17,363 nucleotides of DNA, taken from the NCBI GenBank assembly GCA_902494815.1, contig CABUVB010000021.1, positions 1 to 17,363 on the forward strand, written 5' to 3'. Positions 1 to 5,842 of the stretch are shown here, in pieces. Position 1 is the first letter of the stretch. Each line of letters opens with the position of its first letter. A program made the position numbers and the translations under genes. The notes below the pieces were generated by a model that had not been told where the DNA came from, ran no database searches, and saw nothing but the letters and a program-made list of their open reading frames with translations. The DNA is from an uncultured Collinsella sp. (GTDB lineage Bacteria; Actinomycetota; Coriobacteriia; Coriobacteriales; Coriobacteriaceae).

Positions 1-1317
1 GACGACGTCGCGTCGCTCAACCCTAATATCGGGAGCCTCAACTACGATGTCGACCTCAATGACACCGAGAATTGCCTCCACTCTGAAAAGATCCAATCCA
101 TGCCCGAAGAAAAGGGTTTCGCCAAATACTCCGCTGACGGCAAATTCGATGTCGCCCAAACGTATGGCGAGAGCCTCGCCGATTCCGGCGTAAACCAGTG
201 GTCCCGCTATGTGCAAGGCCGCGATTATTTTGGTAGTCAGCTGACCGAAGGCACAGATTACGACATTATCACAGTAAAGAAAAAAGGAAAACCTGACCAA
301 AAGGGAGCCATGGTCAGCGAAATCCAGCCCCTGTTCTTCAAGCCTGGCAAGTCTGGTTGGAGCACTTTCGAGTTGATTCGCGCCTTCGGCAACCGCGGCG
401 AGAACGTCCCTGGCCTCAACGCGAATACTGATGGTGTTTATTGCATCGGCAGCGAGCGCAACACCGAGATCAACCTCTTCCAGATTCGTCGCGGGTATGA
501 CCCCGAAGTCGCTACCATCCAGTGGGAAATGCTCTCCCGCGCCGCGTACTCCGTCGCCATCCCGTTGTACTCCGCTCTGATAACTGAGGTCAGCCCGTAT
601 TTCAGCGATCAGACTGTCTCCTTCGACCACTGCAATGAGACCGACATCGTGAACAACGAGGAACCCGAGAACTCTATCAACTACGTCCTCATGGACATCA
701 GCTCGCTCTGCTTTGAGAACCCTGACACCCTTGGTATCAGCGTCCGTGCCTACCTCGATGCGCTCCAGAACGAGCTCATCGAGCAGAACAAGGAAGTTGA
801 CGCCGCCATGCTGGCCGAGACGACCACCGAGGGCCGCACTGCCCTGGCCAACAAGGCCGGCAATGCTGCCACCGAGAACACCTACGTCAAGTGCAAGGCC
901 TTGCTCCAGGAGATGCGCGCCTATCTGAAGGCTGAGAACTTCGACCAGCCCTTCACCCCGAGCGACCTGAACACCGAGACCAACGGCCTCAAGGTGTCCA
1001 TCACCTACGCCAAGGACGCTCTTGCCACCGACCCGGTAACCCCAGATCAGCCTGGCACTCCCGAGCAGCCTGGCACTCCTGAACAGCCCGGTACCCCCGA
1101 GCAGCCCGCTAAGCCCGAGCAGCCCACCACCAAGCCCGAGAAGCCTGGCAAGTCGGACACCACGACCACGGTAACCACCAACAAGACGAACACCAAGGGC
1201 GGCCTGCCCACCACCGGTGATCGTTTTGATGGCCGCGTGGTGGCTGCATTCGCCATCGCTGGCGTTGCCGTCATCTCCGCGGGCGGTTACTTCCTCTACC
1301 GTCGCAATAAGGAGTAA
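1..1317 (+). CDS. LPXTG-anchored surface protein, C69 dipeptidase-like (5' partial)
   Basis: The reading frame is open from base 1, so the N-terminus lies outside the window; 438 codons are visible. The middle part (GVYCIGSERNTEINLFQIRR, then IQWEMLSRAAYSVAIPLYSA) resembles the C-terminal half of family C69 dipeptidases, where a GINRNSQ...LQIRP segment is followed by an IQW segment. The catalytic N-terminal Cys of that family would lie upstream and cannot be checked. After this come a helical stretch, a Pro/Glu/Gln-rich spacer (bases 1042-1146), LPTTG at 1204-1218, a hydrophobic helix and a basic YRRNKE tail. This is a complete sortase cell-wall sorting signal, so the enzyme is probably displayed on the wall. 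No sortase gene is in the window. A strong terminator follows the stop. The surface anchor is certain; the C69 assignment rests on recalled family similarity. Confidence 0.75.
   Translation, partial: DDVASLNPNIGSLNYDVDLNDTENCLHSEKIQSMPEEKGFAKYSADGKFDVAQTYGESLADSGVNQWSRYVQGRDYFGSQLTEGTDYDIITVKKKGKPDQKGAMVSEIQPLFFKPGKSGWSTFELIRAFGNRGENVPGLNANTDGVYCIGSERNTEINLFQIRRGYDPEVATIQWEMLSRAAYSVAIPLYSALITEVSPYFSDQTVSFDHCNETDIVNNEEPENSINYVLMDISSLCFENPDTLGISVRAYLDALQNELIEQNKEVDAAMLAETTTEGRTALANKAGNAATENTYVKCKALLQEMRAYLKAENFDQPFTPSDLNTETNGLKVSITYAKDALATDPVTPDQPGTPEQPGTPEQPGTPEQPAKPEQPTTKPEKPGKSDTTTTVTTNKTNTKGGLPTTGDRFDGRVVAAFAIAGVAVISAGGYFLYRRNKE
1042..1146 (+). repeat. PGTPEQ wall-spanning tandem repeat
   Basis: In-frame short tandem repeats encode three PGTPEQ units flanked by degenerate PDQ, PAKPEQ and PEK units, just before the LPXTG signal. 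Such proline-rich spacers carry surface proteins through the peptidoglycan. Copy number in these tracts often varies between strains. Confidence 0.9.
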
Positions 1318-1328
1318 CGTCTTAGCTG

Positions 1329-1376
1329 AGCGGGCGAGGCAGCAATGGCAGCCTCGCCCGCTTAACCCGCCTTTTT
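1329..1376 (+). terminator. Intrinsic terminator of the LPXTG gene
   Basis: A perfect 12-bp stem pairs 1329-1340 (AGCGGGCGAGGC) with 1351-1362, closing a 10-nt loop. A CTTTTTG tract follows at 1371-1377. It starts 12 nt after the stop codon and separates the surface-protein gene from the tryptophan unit. Confidence 0.8.
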
Positions 1377-1396
1377 GATCGACGGGAAACCCGCCT

Positions 1397-1419
1397 GAAA
1401 TCTTTTCAAAAAAGATTTC
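1397..1419. repeat. 10-bp perfect inverted repeat upstream of the trp leader
   Basis: GAAATCTTTT at 1397-1406 and AAAAGATTTC at 1410-1419 form a perfect dyad with a 3-nt centre. It lies 22 nt before the putative -10 box at 1441, so it would overlap the -35 region. That fits an operator for a dimeric repressor. It could also be a second A/T-rich terminator hairpin. Confidence 0.5.
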
Positions 1420-1440
1420 CCCGCACACACTTTGCTGTGC

Positions 1441-1446
1441 TATAGT
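1441..1446 (+). promoter_or_regulatory. Putative -10 box for the trp leader-ECF transcript
   Basis: TATAGT is close to the TATAAT consensus and lies 64 nt before the leader ATG. No good -35 hexamer is seen; TTTCCC at 1416-1421 is the nearest and gives a long 19-nt spacer. The position fits a transcript starting near 1453 that would carry the leader peptide and attenuator. Confidence 0.35.
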
Positions 1447-1504
1447 GCAGCGCAACAGCAACTAGGTGCGACCGCGCCACGGCATCACGAAAGGAGCCAC
1501 CAAC

Positions 1505-1573
1505 ATGAAGAACACAATGAAGTCTCTCAACAACTGGTGGTGGCGTGATGCGAATACGATCGGTCGACAGTGA
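1505..1573 (+). CDS. Tryptophan-rich leader peptide (22 aa)
   Basis: ATG at 1505 has GAAAGGAG 8 nt upstream, and the frame ends at TGA 1571-1573. The peptide contains LNNWWWRDANTIGRQ, with three consecutive UGG codons at positions 11-13. Trp is normally the rarest residue, so WWW in a 22-codon ORF just before a terminator is the hallmark of ribosome-mediated trp attenuation. Similar leaders with runs of Trp codons precede trp biosynthetic genes in corynebacteria and streptomycetes. Here the first structural gene downstream encodes a transporter S-component. The peptide itself probably has no function beyond being translated. Confidence 0.85.
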   Translation: MKNTMKSLNNWWWRDANTIGRQ

Positions 1574-1609
1574 GTCCCTCACGCCTGTTTTTGCGCTCTA
1601 GGTGATTGG

Positions 1610-1642
1610 AAGGCCTCCGGTTTCGACCGGGGGCCTTTTTCT
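1610..1642 (+). terminator. Attenuator terminator with UUCG tetraloop
   Basis: The stem AAGGCCTCCGGT/ACCGGGGGCCTT (1610-1621 with 1626-1637, one T-G wobble) closes a TTCG tetraloop at 1622-1625 and is followed directly by TTTTTCT. It lies 36 nt after the leader stop codon and 75 nt before the S-component ATG, as expected of an attenuator and not of an end-of-operon terminator. Confidence 0.88.
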
Positions 1643-1717
1643 ATCTCGAGCCCGATCGCATTCGCATCACGCGCCTCCGCTTTTCTCTTGCACTCCCATT
1701 CCGAAAGGATTTTCACC

Positions 1718-2290
1718 ATGTCTCAGAACACCACCGCCACCCAGCCCCGCACCGTCCAGACCGCCGACCGTGGCAAACTCGATGTCCGCGCCCTCGTCCT
1801 GCTTGCCATCCTGCTCGCCGCCGGCTTCATCCTCAACTTCACCGTCGGCAAGGCCATCTCGGGCATCTCGGGCGGCATGATCAGCCCCGAGTTCATCATC
1901 TCGGCCTTCTGCCTCACCATCCTGGTCGTTCGCCCCAACATCGGCCAGGCGCTCGTTATTGGCCTCATCTCGGCTGCCGTGATCCAGATCACCACCACTT
2001 CGCCGTTCGTCGATTTTGCCGCCGAGGGTATCGCCGCCATGCTCATGGCCGGCATCGTCAACGCCGCCGGCAAGAACGGTCAGGTCAAGCCCGCCATCGC
2101 CATTGTCGCAACCTTCCTGACCACCTTTGTCTCCGGCGTCATCTTCATGATCATCAAGATGGCCATGCTCGGCGTGGTCGGCGAGCTCGCCGCCGCCATG
2201 CTGCCCGTCGTTGCCATGACCGCCGTCTTTAACGCCATTCTGGTCGGCGCCCTCTATCTGCCCATCCAGAAGGCCCTGAAGCTCAACTAA
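1718..2290 (+). CDS. trpP: TrpP-like ECF transporter S-component, tryptophan-specific
   Basis: This is a 190-aa, highly hydrophobic protein with about five to six predicted membrane helices (residues 24-45, 56-71, 75-95, 100-116, 122-146, 150-180) after a polar N-terminal tail. Size, topology and segments such as GGMISPEFIISAFCLTILVV and the TTTSPF region fit the tryptophan-transporter (TrpP) family, the membrane substrate-binding subunits of ECF importers. The ATG at 1718 is preferred because GAAAGGA ends 8 nt upstream; a TTG at 1688 in frame has no such site. The next two genes encode the ATPases and the T-component, so this is a dedicated (group I) module. The upstream WWW leader independently points to tryptophan as substrate. 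Family membership is recalled; the substrate is inferred from both lines. Confidence 0.85.
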   Translation: MSQNTTATQPRTVQTADRGKLDVRALVLLAILLAAGFILNFTVGKAISGISGGMISPEFIISAFCLTILVVRPNIGQALVIGLISAAVIQITTTSPFVDFAAEGIAAMLMAGIVNAAGKNGQVKPAIAIVATFLTTFVSGVIFMIIKMAMLGVVGELAAAMLPVVAMTAVFNAILVGALYLPIQKALKLN

Positions 2291-2316
2291 CCCACAGTGC
2301 CCCATCGGTAAAGACT

Positions 2317-2383
2317 GTCCCAAACGACTAGCTTTTGGGGACGTTCTTAAACGACTAGTCATTAAAGAACGTCCCCAATGACT
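2317..2383. repeat. Stacked inverted repeats between S-component and ATPase genes
   Basis: Three overlapping dyads fill the intercistronic gap. GTCCCAAA 2317-2324 pairs imperfectly with TTTGGGGAC 2334-2342. GGGGACGTTCTT 2337-2348 pairs perfectly with AAGAACGTCCCC 2365-2376. AGTCATT 2357-2363 pairs perfectly with AATGACT 2377-2383. AAACGACTAG occurs twice as a direct repeat (2322-2331, 2349-2358). The pairings exclude one another in part. The element ends 2 nt before the ATPase Shine-Dalgarno GAAAGG (2386-2391). It may be a dispersed REP-like element, an mRNA stabiliser that sets the subunit ratio, or a translation switch; the sequence alone does not decide. Confidence 0.75.
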
Positions 2384-2396
2384 ATGAAAGGTATCC

Positions 2397-4148
2397 ATGG
2401 AAACGATCATCAACGTCGACGATGTCTCGTTCTCCTATGGCACGCAGACCGAGCAGGCGCTCAGCCACATCTCACTCAGCGTGAACAAGGGAGATTTCAT
2501 CGGCATCATCGGGCCCTCAGGCGCCGGCAAGTCCACGCTTGCCGCCTGCCTGTCGGGTGCCGTGCCCCACCACTACACCGGCGCGTTCTTTGGGTCCGTC
2601 ATGGTTGACGGCCATGACACCTGCGAGGTCTCGCTGACCGACGTGTCACAGATCGTCGGCAGCGTGCTGCAGGATATCGACACGCAGATGGTCGCCTCGG
2701 TCGTCGAGGACGAGATGCTCTTTGGCCTCGAGAACTTTGGCGTTCCCCACGACCAGATCGAGCAGCGCGTGAGCGAAACGCTCGAGACCGTCGGCATCAG
2801 CGACCTGCGCGACCGCGAGATCGCCACCCTCTCGGGCGGACAGAAGCAAAAGGTGGCCATCGCCGCCATCCTCGCCATGCGTCCGCGCGTCTTAGTTCTC
2901 GACGAGCCCACCGCGGCACTCGACCCCGCCAGCTCCACGCTGGTCTTCGAGACGCTGCGTGAGGCAAACCGCACACTTGGAATCACCATCGTCGTCGTTG
3001 AGCAAAAGGTCGCCCTGCTCTCAGAGTACTGCAACCGCGTGTTCGTGCTCAACCATGGCGAAATCGCGCTGCAGGGCGAGCCACACGAGGTCTTCGCGCA
3101 TACCGACGAGCTCCGTGCCATCGGCGTCGACTGCCCTCGCGTCACGCGTATCTTCAATAGCCTCGAGGCCGATGGCCTGGTAAGCGGTACCCCCTGCTTG
3201 GATGTCGATGAGGCCGAGCGCCTGATTTCGGGCATCGTCGACCCCGCACACGCGGCTATCGAAGCCCAGGCGCCCGCCGGTTCCCCGCATGCACCGTCGT
3301 TGCGTCCTCATGCCAAGGACGCCGAACCCGTACTCACCTTCGACCATGTTGAGTTTGCCTATCCCAATGGCGGAGCCGCCGTACACGACCTTAGCCTGAC
3401 GCTCTATCCTGGCGAGCTCGTGGGCATCGTCGGCCAAAACGGCGCCGGCAAGACCACACTCACCAAACTGCTCACAGGCCTGCTTAAGCCTGCCTCGGGC
3501 AGCGTGCGCGTCACGGGACTGGATACTGCCGCGGTCCCCACGAGCCGTATCGCCCGCGAGGTCGCAACGCTCTTCCAAAACCCCGACCGCCAGATCTGCA
3601 AGGATACCGTGCTCGACGAGGTCGCCTTTGGCTTGGAGCTGGGCGGCATGGACCGTGCCGAGGCTCTGCGTCGCGCCCAGCTGGTCATCGACCGCTTTGG
3701 TCTGCCCGCCGACGAGGCACCGTTCTCGCTTTCGCGTGGCCAGCGACAAATGGTGGCACTTGCCTCCGTCGTAGTGGTTGAGCCCAAGATCGTCGTGCTC
3801 GACGAGCCCACGAGCGGCTTGGACTACCGCGAGTGCATGACCGTGATGGAAACGGTACGCACCATGGCCGAGCGCGGTTGCGCCGTCATCATGGTCTGCC
3901 ACGATATGGAAGTCGTCTCGGATTTTGCCGAGCGCATTGTGGTAATGGCCGACGGTCGCATCCTCGACCGCGGCCGCACGCACGAGCTGTTCTCGAACAT
4001 CGAACTCATGCAGCATGCCTACGTTGAGCCGCCCCAGGTCATCGAACTCTCGCGCCGTCTGGCATCTTCCGTCTCGCCCGCTTTTGCGCAGGTGAGCGAG
4101 GTCACCGATGTCGTTCGAATTACCAAGGAGATGGTCCACCGTGGTTAA
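2397..4148 (+). CDS. ECF transporter double ATPase (A1-A2 fusion)
   Basis: This 583-aa protein has two complete ABC ATPase domains in tandem and would power tryptophan uptake through the S and T subunits. Domain 1 has Walker A GPSGAGKST (39-47), signature LSGGQ (145-149) and Walker B VLVLDEPTAALD (165-176). Domain 2 has Walker A GQNGAGKTT (346-354), a variant signature LSRGQ (445-449) and Walker B IVVLDEPTSGLD. The two are joined by a linker of about 60 residues rich in Ala, Pro and His (roughly 260-315). The SRGQ variant in domain 2 recurs in many ECF A2 halves. The ATG at 2397 has GAAAGG 5 nt upstream. It follows the S-component by 106 nt and overlaps the T-component by 8 nt, so translation of A and T is probably coupled. 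Confidence 0.93.
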   Translation: METIINVDDVSFSYGTQTEQALSHISLSVNKGDFIGIIGPSGAGKSTLAACLSGAVPHHYTGAFFGSVMVDGHDTCEVSLTDVSQIVGSVLQDIDTQMVASVVEDEMLFGLENFGVPHDQIEQRVSETLETVGISDLRDREIATLSGGQKQKVAIAAILAMRPRVLVLDEPTAALDPASSTLVFETLREANRTLGITIVVVEQKVALLSEYCNRVFVLNHGEIALQGEPHEVFAHTDELRAIGVDCPRVTRIFNSLEADGLVSGTPCLDVDEAERLISGIVDPAHAAIEAQAPAGSPHAPSLRPHAKDAEPVLTFDHVEFAYPNGGAAVHDLSLTLYPGELVGIVGQNGAGKTTLTKLLTGLLKPASGSVRVTGLDTAAVPTSRIAREVATLFQNPDRQICKDTVLDEVAFGLELGGMDRAEALRRAQLVIDRFGLPADEAPFSLSRGQRQMVALASVVVVEPKIVVLDEPTSGLDYRECMTVMETVRTMAERGCAVIMVCHDMEVVSDFAERIVVMADGRILDRGRTHELFSNIELMQHAYVEPPQVIELSRRLASSVSPAFAQVSEVTDVVRITKEMVHRG

Positions 4149-4887
4149 CGTCATCGACTACATGCCGGGCGATACGCTGCTGCATCGCCTGAATCCCGTC
4201 GTCAAACTGGGCCTCGCCGCCGCCATCATCGTCGGCATCTTCTTGTCCGACACCTACGTGGCGCTGCTGGGCTTTTTGGCACTCGCCCTTGCGCTGGGCG
4301 CCTATGCCGGCGTCATCGACCGTCTGTTCTCGCTGCTCAAGTTGCTGATTCCGCTCGCGCTTATCATGCTGGTGCTCCAGCTGGCCTTTATGCGCGATGG
4401 CAACGTGGTGTGGGGTTTTATCACCGACACGGGCTTCGTCACAGGATCGAAGGCCTGCCTGCGCCTGCTGGGTGTGGCGTTACCGCTCATCCTCATGCTC
4501 ATGGTGACCAAGCTCAACGACCTTGCCAACGCCTGCGTCGAGGTGCTGCACGTGCCGTATCGCTATGCTTTCACTTTTACCACGGCGCTGCGCTTCGTGC
4601 CGGTGTTTGGTCAAGAGATGAACGCCATCATGGAGGCGCAGACCGCACGCGGCGTCGAGTACGACACCAAGAACCCCATCAAGAAGCTTAAGCTCATGCT
4701 GCCACTGTGTGTGCCACTGCTCATCTCGAGCGTGGGCAAGACCGATGCCACAGCCTTGGCGGCAGAACAGCGCGGCTTCTATCTGCGTACGCGCGCCAGC
4801 TCGTACAAGCGCTACCCCATCAAGGGCCTAGACATCGCCGTGCTCATCGTCAGCATCGCCCTCATCGCCATCGGCTTCCTGTTCTAG
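4141..4887 (+). CDS. ECF transporter T-component (EcfT)
   Basis: This is a 248-aa integral membrane protein that couples the ATPases to the S-component. Hydrophobic helices occur at about 22-36, 38-57, 64-84, 106-122 and near the C-terminus (229-248). The cytoplasmic coupling helices carry the two characteristic Ala/Arg-Gly motifs: ARG at 169-171 (EAQTARGVEYD) and QRG at 210-212 (LAAEQRGFYLR). The start chosen is GTG 4141, which has AAGGAG (4125-4130) 10 nt upstream and begins inside the ATPase stop region (ATPase TAA at 4146-4148). An in-frame ATG at 4108 would give a longer overlap and has no clear ribosome binding site. It is the last gene of the tryptophan unit and is followed by a bidirectional terminator. 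Confidence 0.92.
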   Translation: MVNVIDYMPGDTLLHRLNPVVKLGLAAAIIVGIFLSDTYVALLGFLALALALGAYAGVIDRLFSLLKLLIPLALIMLVLQLAFMRDGNVVWGFITDTGFVTGSKACLRLLGVALPLILMLMVTKLNDLANACVEVLHVPYRYAFTFTTALRFVPVFGQEMNAIMEAQTARGVEYDTKNPIKKLKLMLPLCVPLLISSVGKTDATALAAEQRGFYLRTRASSYKRYPIKGLDIAVLIVSIALIAIGFLF

Positions 4888-4915
4888 TTCACCACTGACA
4901 GCAACCGCCCAACGC

Positions 4916-4953
4916 AAAAGGCCTCGGCTCGCACCAAACGAGCCGAGGCCTTA
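4916..4953. terminator. Bidirectional intrinsic terminator
   Basis: A perfect 14-bp stem pairs AAGGCCTCGGCTCG (4918-4931) with 4939-4952 around a 7-nt loop. AAAA precedes it, which is a U tract for minus-strand transcripts, and TTACTGTTT follows it on the plus strand. It sits between the convergent ECF and racemase transcription units and can serve both. Confidence 0.85.
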
Positions 4954-4984
4954 CTGTTTCACCAGATAAAACCTACCAAAATTA

Positions 4985-5005
4985 ACCTGTCCCTTTTTGA
5001 CAGGT
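4985..5005 (-). terminator. Small hairpin after the racemase gene
   Basis: ACCTGTC (4985-4991) pairs with GACAGGT (4999-5005) around a 7-nt loop. Read on the minus strand, the stem is followed by TTAATTTT, as in a weak intrinsic terminator 6 nt past the racemase stop. The motif may also be one copy of a dispersed intergenic repeat. Confidence 0.5.
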
Positions 5006-5011
5006 CGGAAG

Positions 5012-5758
5012 CTAGAGGCGGTAGGGAGCGCCGCTACGGATGATGGATTCGCGCACCAGGACATCCATGGCGTCGAGGGTGATCTCGGGCATCTCTCGGT
5101 ACTTTTGCAACACCGAGAGCTCGGTGCAGGCCAGAATGACGCGGTCGCAGCCGCTACGGGCGAACTCCCACATCACGCGGTCGAACTTATCCATATCGGG
5201 CTCACGTCCGGCCTTCACATCATCGTAGATAAGCGACATCACATCGTTCTGACGTTTCTCGCTGGGATAGACAACCTTAACACCCGCAGCCTTACATTCG
5301 CGGCCGTAGACACCCGCGCCCACGGTTCCGTCGGTGCCCATGATGCCGATCTTATGCACCGGCTCGGCCGGCATACTCAGGTTGGGGTCGAACTCGCACT
5401 CCCCCATCACCGCACCGGCCAGAGCATAGCGCACCGACTCACGCGGCATGTGGATAATCGGCACCTTCGTAAACGACTGGATCTGGTCATAGAAGTAGTG
5501 TGACGTGTTGCAGGGAATGGCAATGTGTGCACAGCCCAGCGACTCGAGTGCCTGGGCACACTCTTTCATGGTCGCCAGCAGCTTGGCATGCTCGCCGGTC
5601 TTAATGGCCAACGTGCGGTCGGGCATGGTCGACTTGGAGAGCACCACCATGTCGATATGTTCCTGATCGCAGGCAGCAGCCGTATGACGCACCACCTGGT
5701 CGTAGTAATACGACGTGGCCTCGGCGCCCATGCCGCCGATAACTCCCAGCTTTTCCAT
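5012..5758 (-). CDS. Aspartate/glutamate racemase family protein, probably aspartate racemase
   Basis: This 248-aa cytoplasmic enzyme interconverts L- and D-acidic amino acids by a two-cysteine, cofactor-free mechanism. The N-terminus KLGVIGGMGAEAT is the family signature. Both catalytic cysteines are present: C83 in IPCNTSHYF and C211 in LACTELSVL. The ATG at 5758 has an excellent Shine-Dalgarno (AAGGAGG, 5764-5770) 5 nt upstream. A longer frame could start at 5842, directly after the upstream stop, but its 28 extra residues do not look like this family. It lies 84 nt downstream of a D-aspartate ligase-like gene on the same strand, so its product is most likely D-Asp for that ligase. Glutamate racemase activity cannot be excluded. 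Confidence 0.88.
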   Translation of the reverse strand: MEKLGVIGGMGAEATSYYYDQVVRHTAAACDQEHIDMVVLSKSTMPDRTLAIKTGEHAKLLATMKECAQALESLGCAHIAIPCNTSHYFYDQIQSFTKVPIIHMPRESVRYALAGAVMGECEFDPNLSMPAEPVHKIGIMGTDGTVGAGVYGRECKAAGVKVVYPSEKRQNDVMSLIYDDVKAGREPDMDKFDRVMWEFARSGCDRVILACTELSVLQKYREMPEITLDAMDVLVRESIIRSGAPYRL

Positions 5759-5842
5759 CGCCGCCTCCTTGGTGACGCTTGCGCAATTGCACGTATCATA
5801 CCCGCGCCCGCCCGATGCAAACCGGACGGGCGCCGCGCTCAT

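Larger units (their letters stand above)
1489..1642 (+). promoter_or_regulatory. Tryptophan attenuator (leader peptide plus competing hairpins)
   Basis: This region has a strong Shine-Dalgarno (GAAAGGAG, 1489-1496), a short ORF with three adjacent Trp codons (1535-1543) and a factor-independent terminator (1610-1642) before the first structural gene. By eye, alternative pairings are: GGCGTGA 1542-1548, overlapping the last Trp codon, with TCACGCC 1579-1585; 1567-1574 with 1578-1581 and 1585-1588, straddling the leader stop and followed by a T run; and TCGGTCGA 1560-1567 with the 3' arm of the terminator at 1623-1630. The expected logic is that a ribosome stalled at the Trp codons under Trp shortage prevents terminator formation. 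I could not settle which pairing is the true antiterminator. Confidence 0.8.

Noticed and set aside
1042..1146. Possible CRISPR or minisatellite array
   Set aside because: The repeats are short, in frame, lack spacers, and encode the usual proline-rich wall spacer before LPXTG.
1667..2413. 248-codon minus-strand frame opposite the tryptophan S-component
   Set aside because: It has Gly/Asp/His-rich low-complexity composition typical of the antisense of a hydrophobic membrane gene, and it runs through the attenuator side and the intercistronic repeat.
3021..4154. 377-codon minus-strand frame opposite the ATPase
   Set aside because: No domain or good start is seen, and the opposite strand has two complete ABC domains.
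5759..5842. 28-residue N-terminal extension of the racemase starting at ATG 5842 directly after the ligase stop
   Set aside because: The family starts at the KLGVIGGMG motif and a strong AAGGAGG site sits before ATG 5758. The extension has no SD of its own and no family similarity.
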